Part shown: in pieces, positions 22,371 through 33,521 of the stretch | How positions within the stretch are numbered: the stretch's first letter is position 1 | Layout of the letters: the number at the start of each line of letters is the position of its first letter | NCBI GenBank assembly: GCA_036172665.1 | Contig: CM069870.1 | Location: 68,014,212-68,078,211, forward strand | Source of the DNA: Prosopocoilus inquinatus | Lineage: Eukaryota > Arthropoda > Insecta > Coleoptera > Lucanidae | Length of the DNA stretch: 64,000 nt | Reading direction: 5' to 3' | Notes under the pieces: model-generated | What the model was told of the DNA's origin: nothing | Seen by the model: the letters and a program-made list of their open reading frames with translations, nothing else | Database searches by the model: none | Translations under genes and position numbers: made by a program

Positions 22371-25300
22371 GTGAGTATGTTAACAACTTTGGTTCCCTAA
22401 GTAAACCGGTCCAAACCATTTGGTCACTTCATGGTAAACAAAAATCTTCTTAGGCTAGTTCAGTTTTCTTTTCTTCTGGCTCTTGCTGTATGTTGCTATA
22501 ATAATTCTAGGATCCGTCCAACTTCGTCTCCTCAATGTGTTATATCACGAGAAAAATTTCAGACTTAGAACAATCGACGCTCTGTATAACTCAAATATTA
22601 AAAAAAAGAAGAAAGAAGAAAGTGCCTTTAGAACGGTAAGCAAACTGCAAGGTCTAGTGTTGTAAAACGGAAATATAATTTTATACATTTTCTGATGGGT
22701 TAAGGTTAAATTCGAGGAAGGATAACGGGGGTCTTCCTTTCCGTCAACATTTTCTTACTGGTTAATCTTAAATTGGTGGCGGTTATGATAGGCGTTCTTT
22801 TTCGACGCAGGAGGAGCAAAGAGTAACTTTTGTTTTCCTGTCCGTTGCAACTTCAAATTTCTGCAACTGAACAGCTACTTTGCCTTTCATATTTTTTTCA
22901 TATTCCCCACATCCAAATTACGGAAAATTTTCTTCCTTTCAACCTTCTTCTCCGCCATTTTCTTCTTCCTTAGTTTTCCTCAGTTTTCTTCTTCTTTCTT
23001 TCAGCCTTTCTCTCCGTCACTTTCCTCTTCCTCATTTTTCCTCAATCAGCGAAGACTTCCATCGCGTTTTTACTTTGGACTCTTCCAAAATCGCTCTTCC
23101 TTCCTCAAATCACTACTGGATCCTGATAGAGTACTCTCGCGTGTTGTTGCAGAAAGCACAGTCTCGTCCAGAAGACCTAATCGTCACCATGACGATCGTT
23201 GATCGTGACGCCCTGAATTTCGACCACCCAAAATTGTCCAACATATTCTCATTCGGTTCCATAAAACTACCCGTCACTTTCAACCCAAACGAAACACTTT
23301 TCCAAAGATTCCTGAAAGTGCAAAAGGGCCCACTGTGAGCTCACCCAATCGCACGACGTTCAGGCAAGTTTCGTTCAGGCAAAATTTTCACCAAATTCGA
23401 CCTTCACAATTTTAGATCAACCACTGTTTGTTCCACGTCTGCAGCGACTTGCTTCCTACCCCTTTGCTTCACGCCTTATTGAGAAAGAGCGACGTTCCGA
23501 CGATCGGCTTCAGCAACCTGCCGAGTTTTCAGAAAATTCACATCGGCGGACACGAAATCAGATCTGGATTCGTAGGACCTCTTTAGTTTTCCTCAGTTTT
23601 CTTCTTCTTTCTTTTAGCCTTTCTTTTCGTCACTTTCCTCTTCCTCAGTTTTCCTCAATCAGCGAAAACTTCCATCGCGTTTCTACTTTGAACTCTTCCA
23701 AAATCGCTCTTTCTTCCTCAAATCACTACTGGATCTTGAGCTTCCATTCCAGAACGCGCTCCGTGGTCTTCTCCTCGCGTTTCCTTTCGGACCTTCTTCT
23801 CCAGTTTGAACTTTTGCTCGCGCTCTCTCTTCCTTTCTTCCTCCTGTTCCTAATTTCATCGATCAATCTATCTTTGAGGTCCTTGAGATGCTCGCGCTCG
23901 TCCGCCCGCTCTGTCTCTTCCTACGCCTTCTTGTATCGAAGAAAGACCTGGAATGACTTGAAGGAGTTGTCCTGCTCATGATTTGCCTTGCTTTGTATTC
24001 TATCACGTGTACAATTTTAGACCAATCGGCGAATGGCAAAACTTGTTTTGCGTAATACTGTGAAGTACAGTGCGAAAATTATCTGCCGCATTTTCTTATT
24101 GGTTAATCTCAAATAAACAATTCGAAGGAGTGACAATGGGCGTTCCTTTCCGCCGCATTAACAGCAAATAACAGATTGCTTTTCTATCCGAAGGAGTGGC
24201 AGAGGGCGTTGTTTTGTGTCGCTATGACAATGAACTCTTTGGTCATTTTTTTTTAATCGTGATAACGGGGTAGTGCGACGCTCGTCTTTCTTCTAACCCC
24301 TTCCCTTCAAGCTTCTGACTTTCGTGATGTACAAAAAATACACCGATAGGCCTCGCTGTGTATTGTAAGTACGTCACGAAAGAGTCATAGAATGAAAACG
24401 TATTGTCAGAGTGATTGCTGTCGAATTCAAAGGAAGTGTATGATGATTATTGACCCCTCCCCTCCATTCATTTATTGGTTAATAGAATTAGAGAGAGAGA
24501 GAGAATATTGTACGTTACGAAAGAATCATAGAATAAAAACGTATTGTCTGAGTGTTTGCTGTCGAAGTCAAAAGAAATGGATGATGATTATTACCCACCC
24601 GCCCCCGTCACTCTTTTATTGGTTGACTACGAATTAGACAGAAAGAGAAAATGAAGTGGACGGTCATCTGCTGTAAAATTAAGAACAAATTGCCCAAGCG
24701 TAAAATTAAGAACAAATTGCCTTTTTCTGGATTCTTTTCTGATTTGAAGAAATCGCGGTGGGCGTAACTACGTGTCCTCATAACGAATATGCGTTCTGAT
24801 TGGTTGTTTTAACACTACAGGAAAGGAAGCGCGCGCTGCTCAGTTGTTTTCTCTCCTCCTCTTCAATCCTTCAGGACAATCCGGTGTTCTGTACATTTCG
24901 AAAATCGGAAAATTTATATATCTCGAGAAAATGATGTCAGAACGACAAAAGAATCTCCAATTGATCGTTTCCTGATTTGAAGAAATCGTAATGGGCGTTA
25001 TTTCATGTTGCCGTGTGAAATAAGGGTTTTGATTGGTTACTTTGAGGCCACAGGGAAGGAAGCATGCTCAGTTTTCTTCTCTCGTTTCCAACTCTTCAAA
25101 AGCCAATCAGAGAAATAATAAATAAATAAATAGTATGTAAATAAATAAATAAAAATCGAGAAGAAATTTCTAATTGATTGCTTCGTGACTGATGAAATCG
25201 CAATGGGCGTGGCTTCAAGTGGGCGTTGCTTCGTATCGTTATTACGAATAATTATTCGAATTGGTTACGTTAGGAGAAACTATTGCTATTATATTTTTCG

Positions 25301-27508
25301 AGTTTTCGAGTTTCAAGGTTAAGCAGACTCCGCATGTCATGAAAATCGAAAAATGCAAAAATTGCGAAAATAGCTCGTGTTATGTAAAACTTCGATTGCG
25401 AAATGATACAATTGCCGCTCCGAATATTAAACTCCATCATTAACCTATTGGTTGATCACGAATTCGATGAATGAAGTGAAAATGGCCATCACAGTAAAAA
25501 CCTATTTAAGTGCTTCCTGATTTGAGAGAATAGGCGTGGCTTCGCGTCGTCATGGCGAACGAACATTCTAATTGGTTATTTTTAGACCATGAGACTTTTA
25601 CGTTTATCTCAAAGAAACTACTGCATATAATTTTGGTCAAGTCAATTATTAACACATTCCGTGCATGCGTTGCAAAATTGCAAATGTAAATATCTCGGTG
25701 CGAAATAATTAAAATAATTTTATTATCTGAGTGAATACTTTCTAATTCCAGGGAGATTGGACGTGGTTTATTTTCGTGTTGGTTAATTGCGTAAAAATGG
25801 GCGTGCCTCTGACGTCACATTAAAAACTGTTGTCTATTCTTGAAGCAGTAACAGTGGATGGGCGTTGCTATGTATCATCGATAACCGAATTAAGCAATCT
25901 GATTTATTCGTGAGAGTGGAAAGGCCATATAGGCCCTCTCCTCATCTCCCGCCTCAAAATTGAAATAAAGCAAGGTCTCGCTATTTCAAATGCGGCACAT
26001 AAAACAGTTTGCAAATTGAAAATACATGTTTCTTGCTCTTCAGGTTAAAATTCAAATACATTTTTTTTTAATTTGTATTTCCCTGTTTTCCTGCCTGATT
26101 TTTTCAATATTTTCTTGGACTAGAATAAAATGCAGTCAAGAGAACTGCTGAGCGAATGGCGTGAATTAAATTATTTAGAAAAATAAGCAGTCGGTGACGT
26201 TACTTATTTAATAATTTGACTTCACCCCCGTAAAAACGAGATCAATTATCAATATTCAATATACAGGGTGTTCCCTAAGACAACCGACAAAGTTAAACTA
26301 TGTGTTCCGATGGTGATCCAAACAAAAAAAGGTTCATGTATAAATCCTTTCAAAAGTCAAATCCTTTCGGTTCGTGAGATGTTGACAAAAAAAGTGCCTT
26401 TCAAAACCAAAATAGCCGTGGACTGTGGACAGGAAGAGGGGGGCCCTGTATTATGACCTGTACGTTTTCCTGACTTTCGCCATAATTATTACAATATCAA
26501 TTTTTCATTTTGTGGCGTTATTTCATGATTAAATAAATACCTGACTGGTGCAATCTTATTCTGTTGTGAATGAAAATTGTCGGTTAACTCAGGGAACACC
26601 CTGTACATTGAAAAAAAATTAATTAAAAAAAGACTATTTTTTCTAAGGAGCTGTCAACAATATAAAACGAAACGTCAACTTTTGAATTTATTTTTACGAA
26701 CTGCCCAATTATTATTTTTTCTTTTACAATTATGTGCCAAATTTGTGATAATTTTGAATTGTCAGAGAGAAGTACCTCGATTACTTTTTTATTTATTTTT
26801 TTCATCAGCAATTAATTTAATTTATTACTGCGCCAATAGAGTACTCTCGCGTGTTGTTGCAGAAAGCACAGTCTCGTCCAGAAGACCTAATCGTCACCAT
26901 GATGATCGTTGATCGTGACGCCTTGAATTTCGACCACCCAAAATTGTCCAACATATTCTCGTTCGGTTCCATGAAACTACCCGTCGCTTTCAACCCAAAC
27001 GAAACACTTTTCCAAAGATTCCTGAAAGTGCAAAGGGCGCACTGTGAGCTCATCCAATCGCACGACGTTCAGGCAAGTTTCGTTCAGGCAAAATTTTCAC
27101 CAAATTCAACCTTCACAATTTTAGATCAACCACTGTTTGTTCCACGTCTGCAGCGACTTGCTTCCTACCCCTTTGCTTCACGCCTTATTGAGAAAGAGCG
27201 ACGTTCCGACGATCGGCTTCAGCAACCTACCGGGCTTTCAGAAAATCCACATCGGCGGACACGCTTTGAGGAACCTGGTGTTTTGGGTGCCAAATTACCT
27301 ATCGATTGGTAGATACCTAATTAAATTGACTGCGGTTTTAAAGACGTGAATGGTTTCAGGAGTGGGATTCTCGCTGGTCACTTACGACGACAAATTTCAA
27401 ATGGGTTTGATGGTGGACGAGGTGATCATACCCGGAGAAGACGACGTGCAGGAGATACTCGACGGCGTTCTAAAATACTTAGATCTGATGGACGAGGAAT
27501 TCGTTTAG
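21483..27508 (+). CDS. WSD-type wax-ester synthase/diacylglycerol O-acyltransferase, 4 exons
   Basis: Predicted join 21483-22370, 26863-27072, 27125-27308, 27360-27508; 476 residues. WS/DGAT enzymes join fatty acyl-CoA to a long-chain alcohol or diacylglycerol, usually at endoplasmic reticulum membranes. Visible signs: an N-terminal hydrophobic segment (residues ~4-40), the HHxxxDG catalytic motif as HHVIADG, and a C-terminal DUF1298-type region with the conserved FSNLPG and LRNLVFWVPN and a GVGFSLVTYDDK strand. Total length is a little under the usual ~500. The ATG at 21483 is the first in frame; the preceding eight in-frame codons contain none. All three splice junctions keep phase (0, 0, 1). 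Intron 1 is 4.5 kb, introns 2 and 3 are 52 and 51 bp, and intron 2 begins with GC. Intron 1 contains a dead duplicate of exons 2-3, so a different splice choice there would truncate the protein. Substrate cannot be told from sequence. Confidence 0.85.
22371..22973 (+). other. Intron 1, first part: no feature
   Basis: Starts with the gtgagt donor. AT-rich, no repeats noticed apart from pyrimidine-rich tracts that grow towards 22900. Confidence 0.5.
22974..23738 (+). repeat. ~150-bp direct repeats flanking the duplicated exons
   Basis: A pyrimidine-rich unit ending in cctcaatcagcg(a)aaacttccatcg and cactactggatc occurs at about 22974-23126 and again at 23586-23738. The dead exon copy (23126-23553) lies directly between them, starting where the first repeat ends. 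The order (repeat, exon copy, repeat) suggests unequal exchange or a duplicative insertion. Confidence 0.75.
23126..23553 (+). pseudogene. Dead duplicate of WSD exons 2-3 inside intron 1
   Basis: Nearly the same as 26836-27262, including the acceptor before AAAGCACAG, the GC donor and short intron 2. Two differences disable it: one extra A in the run before the CELIQSH-equivalent region shifts the frame to an early TGA, and the exon-3 match ends after ggcggacac, before the LRNLVFWV block. Because intron 2 is present, this is a DNA-level duplication, not a processed copy. It could still compete as a cryptic exon with the true exon 2. Confidence 0.85.
24130..25650 (+). repeat. Intronic degenerate repeats with gggcgt and ctgattggtta boxes
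   Basis: Units of roughly 230-330 bp share cctgatttgaagaaatcg, (a/g)tgggcgt, a tcgt.atgacgaa box, ttctgattggtta and a pyrimidine-rich tail. Examples start near 24735, 24965, 25180 and 25505, with shorter pieces near 24128 and 24180. A separate tandem duplication of ~140 bp lies at 24376-24650 (catagaat(g/a)aaaacgtattg and following). All of it lies in intron 1. Confidence 0.65.
26264..26603. mobile_element. 340-bp Tc1/mariner-type MITE in intron 1
   Basis: Ends are cagggtgttccct and agggaacaccctg, extending inward to aaccgacaa and ttgtcggtt. TA dinucleotides flank both sides (26262-26263 and 26604-26605), matching the TA target preference of Tc1/mariner elements. No transposase is encoded; the short frame at 26268-26456 is chance. 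Confidence 0.85.
26863..27072 (+). CDS. WSD-type gene, exon 2
   Basis: 70 codons, starting KAQSRPEDLIV after a gttgttgcag acceptor and ending SHDVQ. The donor is GC: cag followed by gcaagt, which matches the extended consensus of GC-AG introns. No GT donor nearby keeps the frame with exon 3. Confidence 0.8.
27125..27308 (+). CDS. WSD-type gene, exon 3
   Basis: Begins after cttcacaattttag and reads INHCLFHVCSDLLPT onward in phase 0, through the conserved FSNLPG and LRNLVFWVPN blocks. It ends in phase 1 before gtagat. The alternative acceptor after cgtctgcag would break the frame. Confidence 0.8.
27360..27508 (+). CDS. WSD-type gene, exon 4 and stop
   Basis: Starts after gtttcag, completes a glycine codon, and encodes VGFSLVTYDDKFQMGLMVDE and an acidic tail ending MDEEFV with a TAG at 27506-27508. 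This is the expected C-terminus of the DUF1298 domain. Confidence 0.85.
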
Positions 27509-27532
27509 TGTTTTGTTAAAGACGGAAAGTAG

Positions 27533-27538
27533 AATAAA
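27533..27538 (+). terminator. Polyadenylation signal AATAAA
   Basis: AATAAA begins 25 bp after the WSD stop codon, a short but plausible 3' UTR. Confidence 0.6.
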
Positions 27539-27539
27539 T

Positions 27540-28106
27540 TAAAAAGAGATCCGAATATACGACGAGCTTTCGCACAAAGAAGCAAGCGCCGCCGCCGCTC
27601 GCGTATCCTTGCGGCAGAAATAAATACTTTTGTGCAATTCCCGAGCGCACTGCGGGATATTATTAAAGTATGTTGCTATTTGTAGGCGCACGCAGGATTG
27701 CCTCTCATGAAAGCCGGTTGCACCTGAATTATATCATGTAACCAGACGAAGGGGAGGAGCGGATTCTGCAATATTCATTTTTCCAGATTTATTAAATTCA
27801 GGTGACCGCGGCGCTCTCGTCGAGTTTCTCCAGGGTTTATTGAGATAATTTCGCCTGGCTGGGTTTATTGAAATAATTTCGCCGGAAATTTGTTCTAATA
27901 ATGTTCCGGATTAAAAACGTTTTTGCTTTCTTTTACTCGTTGCATTTTCGATTACGTAAGATGCAAACTCATTTCTCCAAGGGTACGGTAATAAAATCTT
28001 GTGCTTCACCAATTACCTAAGAATTATCTAAAGATCCAGTAGACATTCTGGAAGCTGAAAGCACGCCACATTTCTCAAATCTTGATTTCGTCAGATTGCT
28101 ACGTCA
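27540..28106. other. Spacer, nothing recognised
   Basis: Between the acyltransferase gene and the 326-bp satellite. A ggctgggtttattgaaataa phrase is partly repeated near 27835-27885. Confidence 0.5.
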
Positions 28107-29420
28107 TATTGACGAGAAATTATCGAAAAAACGCGAGAATCGCGGTTTTCGAGGCCCCCTCCGTTTCAGGGTCGGACTCAATGTCGAACTCAGGTGCGTG
28201 GAAAGCCCTAAATGTACCGCGACTACGCTCTGAGTTTCGTTTCGATCGGACGAGAAATGACGATCCTGGAATTTTTTTAAGTTGAATAAACCACACATTA
28301 TCTTAATACGGCCCTACCCGTTCTTCGAAGGGAAAAACGGCGGCCACCATCGTGTTCCCCGCGCCTTTTTACTCGCGATGTAGGAAATTATTCGGCGCTC
28401 CGACGACGTTTAAGGGATGAAAAAAATTCCTGAAAGTCGAGAATTTTTCGAGAAAGCTTGAAAATCGCGGCTTTCGATGCCCCCTTCCGTTGTAGTGTCG
28501 AACTCGATACCGAGCTCGGGTGAGTGGAAAGCCCTCAATGCCCTGCGTCTACGTTCTGAATTTCGTCCCGATCGGACGCAAAATCGGGCCCTTGCAATTT
28601 TTTAAAGTCGAAAAATCCACTCTTTATCTTAATACGGCCCTGCCCGGTCTTCGAAGGGGAAAACGGCGGCCGCCGTCGTACTTCCCGCGCCTTTTTACTC
28701 GCGCTGTAGGAAATTATTCGGCGCTCCGATGACGTTTAAGGGGTGAAAAAAATTCCTGAAAGTCGAGAATTTTTCGAAAAAGCTTGAAAATCGCGGTTTT
28801 TGATGCCCCCTTCCGTTGTAGTGTCGAACTCGATACCGAGCTCGGGTGAGTGGAAAACCCTCAATGCCCTGCGTCTGCGCTCCGAGTTTCGTCCCGGTCG
28901 GACGAAAAATCGGGCACCTGCAATTTTTTAAAGTCGAAAAAACCACACTTTATCTTAATACGGCCCTGCCCGGTCTTCGAAGGGAAAAACGGCGGCCGCC
29001 GTCGTATTCCCCGCTCCTTTTTACTCGCGATGTAGTAAATTATTCGGCGCTCCGATGACGTTTAAGGGGTGAAAAAAATTCCTGAAAGTCGAGAATTTTT
29101 CGAAAAAGCTTGAAAATCGCGGTTTTCGATGCCCCCTTCCGTTGTAGTGTCGAACTCGATACCGAGCTCGGGTGAGTGGAAAGCCCTCAATGCCCTGCGC
29201 CTGCGCTCCGTGTTTCGTCCTGGTTGGACGAAAAATCGGGCCCCTGTAATTTTTTTATAGAATCGAGAAAACGATATTTTATCTTAATACGGCCCTGACA
29301 GGTCTTCCAAAGAGAAAGCGGCGGCCACGGTCGCGTTCCTAGCACCTTTCTACCCGCGAAGGAAGAAATTATTCGGTGCTTTGACAACGGTTAAGGGGCG
29401 AAAAGCTTCTCGAAAGTTGA
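28107..29420 (+). repeat. 326-bp satellite array, about 4 units
   Basis: The word attattcggcgctccga recurs with the C of cggcgc at 28393, 28719, 29045 and (variant) 29374, a period of 326 bp. Each unit has gaaaatcgcgg.tttcgatgc, gataccgagctcgggtgagt, atcggac/cggacg words and tcttaatacggccctg. The first unit is diverged and incomplete at its 5' end, and the last is also diverged; the middle two are close. Open frames that recur in it are repeat by-products. Confidence 0.9.
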
Positions 29421-29528
29421 GAAAACATGCGAACACGCGAATCTTGGTTTTAAATCTTGCTATAAACCGCGGTTTTAACATAACCTACGTCGAAAATACC
29501 AGAATACAGAACTATAGTCTGCGGTTTT

Positions 29529-29665
29529 CAACGTGTACCTAAGGTACACGTGTACACGGACTCCGTCTAATAATATTCGCGAATTAAATTCACGTGTAAT
29601 TAAATACACGTGTAATTGTGCATTACACGTGTATTTAAATACAGGTGTAATTAAATTACACGTGT
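29529..29665. repeat. Cluster of CACGTG palindromes
   Basis: At least five cacgtg hexamers, mostly within acacgtgta, occur in about 130 bp, embedded in larger imperfect palindromes (gtgtacctaaggtacac at the left; an inverted arrangement centred near 29619). cacgtg is the canonical E-box bound by bHLH factors such as CLOCK/CYCLE, Max or USF types. Simple palindrome expansion is an equally possible origin. Confidence 0.7.
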
Positions 29666-29888
29666 ATTTTTACGGATCCGGTCGGAACGTTCAAATCAAT
29701 GTACACTCATGGACTTTAAAGACGCCCAGGTCTTTACAACCCCTGTCCACAACTTTACCGGTCGACTATATTAATCCGACCGACCTAAAATTATTTACGA
29801 CGGGTACTCTTGCAGCCTTTCCAACATTTCTCTACACGTGTTTGTATGTATTCATGCTTCAATATAATACTGCTTTACACGCCGTGTC

Positions 29889-30350
29889 CGCAGATCGGGT
29901 TTACTATAGGGTAAACGTTTTATTTTTCATTTTTCTGCTTGCCCTAAAACGTAATAAATATTACGAAAATAATAAATTCCCATTCCCACAATTACAGCCT
30001 GGGCCAAAAGTATTAGGCCTTACGATTTTAATTCTTCTCCGAAAGTGTTTACACAAAAGTTGCTAATTTGGTTGTAGTGAGAACTATATAGGATAATTTA
30101 AACAATGCCCAATACTTTATAGGGATTCTAAAACATCTGGCAGGTAACAATTCGCAATTCTGGTACAGAGAACAGGTAATCAGTCTCCTATCGGCGTACA
30201 GTGGGAAAAACCGACGGTTTTACCGGCCAAAAATAAAAAGTCAACCCTAAGGGTGTTTTTTCGCTTGGTGCGTTACTTTATCACCACACTGTATAGAATC
30301 CAATATACACCATATCCACGGATCGAGTTCACTATAGGAAAAACGTTTTA
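29889..30350. repeat. Direct repeat pair and Tc1-like end fragments
   Basis: A ~35-bp phrase (gatcg.gtt.actatagg..aaacgtttta) occurs at about 29894-29922 and 30320-30350. Between them, cctgggccaaaagtattaggc (29999-30019) and a partly inverted match, aatgcccaatactttat (about 30103-30120), resemble decayed Tc1-type ends. The open frame at 29533-30066 crosses these repeats and is not supported as a gene. Confidence 0.45.
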
Positions 30351-30844
30351 ATGTTTCACTTTTCGAAAAAAATCATTCTTTATTAAAAAAAAAACTGGTT
30401 GTCTTAAAAATTCCAAAACCGCCATAGAAAATATTAATCTCCATTAACAACAATAAAATAAATATAATATAAAGAATAAATGAATCACAATTAAAAAAAA
30501 TTGAAAGAAATCATCTTCTCTTCTCACATCGGGAATACTGTTTCGTACTCTCACTCTCAGCTGGGAAACCGTTCACTCTGGCGTTTTTTTTTTCATTTAC
30601 ATACCACGTCCACCGCCACTGAGCTACCTCAGGCAAACAGCTGAGGATGTGTCTGAAAAAAAGTTGACGTTTCTCTGTACGTTTGACAGCTTTTTCAAAA
30701 TGAATTCGCCGTCAAATTACGTTGCTTTTTGTTATAAATATGATTACCAATTTGTAGCAATATTATATTTGAATATTACACTGGATTGTAAAGCTCGGCG
30801 TCGCACAGTGGGAAATGAGCGGAAAAAAGTCATTTTTTCGAAGT
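30351..30844. other. No gene recognised
   Basis: AT-rich flank left of the foldback element, with no recognisable coding sequence or repeat. Confidence 0.4.
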
Positions 30845-30853
30845 GTTTGTAGC

Positions 30854-33512
30854 GTGTCTGTGAAGCTGGCGTATCATTTCATGGAATCTCATAAGTTCTG
30901 GTGAGTTCTGGCTTTATTTTTAATAGTTCTATAGTTCCTGATAGATAAAATCGATAGTTCTGCTCATTAAAGCGAAAAAAAGCCAAAGTGCAAACTGAGA
31001 CACCAGGTTCACGCAGCGTCTCACTTTGTCCTACGCAAAATTAACGGCTTATTCTTATAGGAAATTAAAAGATCTGTAGTTCTACATGAGTTCTAGAAAG
31101 AGTTCTAGAGAAAAACATTGCTATTTCTTATTAGAAAACTCTAATAACACAATATGATTAGTTACGCAGATACAGATGAGACGCTGTCGAATATTCGACA
31201 GTTCTATGAGCTCTACAATTTTTTCCTTGTAGCTCAGAACGTATCCAAGGATTTTCTACAGAGTTCCGGCCACAAGTCTCATTAGATTATTTTTTGAGCA
31301 ATTTTAAATCCTGGTAAATTCGAGTTATACACGTTATAATTGAGACACTGTCGAATACAAGACAGTTCTGTGAGCTCTATATTTTTTCCTTGCAGTTAGA
31401 AACATATTCAATGACTTTCCGCAGAGTTCCAGTCATAAATCTAAGTAGATTATTATTTAGCAATTTTAAACTCCGCCAAATTCGAATTATACACTTAATA
31501 AGTGAGACGCTGCCGAAAACACGACAGTTCTGTGAGCTCTATATTTTTTCCCTTGTAGTTCGGAACATATTCAACGACTTTCTGCAGAGTTCCAGTCACA
31601 AGCCTCATTAGATAATTTTTTGAGTAGTTTCAAATCACGCGAAGTTTGAGTTATACAAGTTATAAGTGAGACGCTGTCGAAAACACGACAGACCTGTGAA
31701 TTAAAAGATCTGTAGTTCTACATGGGTTCTAGAAAGAGTTCTAGAGAAAAACATTGCTATTACTTATTTAGACACCAAATGTTTAGTTACTGGAATATAG
31801 ATGATACGCTGTCGAATATTCCACAGTTCTGTGAGCTCTACAATTTTTTCTTGTAGTTCGGAACATATTCAACGACTTTCTGCAGAGTTCCAGCCACAAG
31901 CCTCATTAGATTATAGTTTGAGCAATTTTAAATTTAATTTAATGAGGCTTGTAGCTGGAACTCTGCAGAAAGTCGTTGAATGTGTTCCGAACTACAAGGA
32001 AAAAAATTATAGAGCTCACAGAACTATCGTATATTCGATAGCGTCTCGGCTATAACCTGTATAACTCCAATTTCAGGGATTTAAAATTGCTCAAACAATA
32101 ATCTAATGATGCTTGTGGGTAGAACTCTGCAGAAAGTCGTTGGATACGTTCCGAACTACAAGGGAAAAATTATAAAGCTCACAGAACTGACGTGTTTTTG
32201 GCAGCGTCTCACTTATTAAGTGTATAATTCGAATTTGGCGGAGTTTAGAATTGCTAGATAATAATCTACTCAGATTTATGACTGGAACTCTGCGGAAAGT
32301 CATTGAATATGTTTCTAAATACAAAGAAAAAAATGTAGAACTTACAGAACTGACGTGTTTTTGGCAGCGTCTCACTTATTAAGTGTATAATTCGAATTTG
32401 GCGGAGTTTAGAATTGCTAGATAATAATCTACTCAGATTTATGACTGGAACTCTGCGGAAAGTCATTGAATATGTTTCTAAGTACAAGGAAAAAAATATA
32501 GAGCTCACAGAACTGTCGTGTTTTCGGCAGCGTCTCACTTATTAAGTATATAATTCGAATTTGGCGGAGTTTAAAATTGCTAAATAATAATCTACTTAGG
32601 TTTATGTCTGGAACTCTGCGGAAGGTCATTGAATATTTTCAGAACTACAAGGAAAAAAATATAGAACTTACAGAACTGTCGTATATTCGACAGCGTCTCA
32701 GTTATAACCTGTACAACACGAATTTCAGCGATTTAAAATTGCTCAAACAATAATCTAATGTTGCTTGTGGGTGGAACTCTGCAGAAAGTCGTTGGATACG
32801 TTCCGAACTACAAGAGAAAAATTATAAAGCTAACAGAACTGTCGTGTTTTTGGCAGCGTCTCGCTTATTAAGTGTATAATTCGAATTTGGCGGAGTTTAA
32901 AATTGCTAAATAATAATCTACTTAGGTTTATGACTGGAACTCTGCGGAAAGTCATTGAATATGTTTCTAACTGCAAGGAAAAAATATAGAGCTCACAGAA
33001 CTGTCTTGTATTCGACAGTGTCTCAATTATAACGTGTATAACTCGAATTTACCAGGATTTAAAATTGCTCAAAAAATAATCTAATGAGACTTGTGGCCGG
33101 AACTCTGTAGAAAATCCTTGGATACGTTCTGAGCTACAAGGAAAAAATTGTAGAGCTCATAGAACTGTCGAATATTCGACAGCGTCTCATCTGTATCTGC
33201 GTAACTAATCATATTGTGTTATTAGAGTTTTCTAATAAGAAATAGCAATGTTTTTCCCTAGAACTCTTTCTAGAACTCATGTAGAATTACAGATCTTTTA
33301 ATTTCCTATAAGAATAAGCCGTTAATTTTGCGTAGGACAAAGTGAGACGCTGCGTGAACCTGGCGTCTCAGTTTGCACTTTGGCTTTTTTTCGCTTTAAT
33401 GAGCAGAACTATCGATTTTATCTATCATGAACTATAGAACTATTAAAAATAAAGCCAGAACTCACCAGAACTTATGAGATTCCATGAAATGATACGCCAG
33501 CTTCACAGACAC
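30854..33512. mobile_element. 2.66-kb foldback transposon with 9-bp target duplication
   Basis: The left end, gtgtctgtgaagctggcg at 30854, is mirrored by cgccagcttcacagacac ending at 33512. The arms pair over about 290 bp of unique terminal sequence, then over an internal array of ~163-bp repeats: the + orientation in the left arm (gagacgctgtcga near 31170, 31343, 31504, 31667, 31804) and inverted in the right arm (gcagcgtctc near 32032, 32201, 32364, 32527, 32690, 32853, 33015, 33179). The switch of orientation is near 31920-31940. Flanks gtttgtagc (30845-30853) and gtttgcagc (33513-33521) are a 9-bp target duplication with one change. No transposase is present; recurring open frames (SETLPKTRQFCELY and similar) are translations of the repeat. 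Long inverted arms built of direct subrepeats define foldback elements. Confidence 0.9.
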
Positions 33513-33521
33513 GTTTGCAGC

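Noticed and set aside
29533..30066. 177-codon open frame
   Set aside because: It runs through the CACGTG palindromes and Tc1-like end fragments and shows no domain or coding bias, so it is more likely chance.
31390..32629. Several related open frames on both strands (SETLPKTRQFCELY and similar) that look like a protein family
   Set aside because: They are translations of the ~163-bp subrepeats in the arms of the foldback element; similarity follows the DNA repeat and not the codons.
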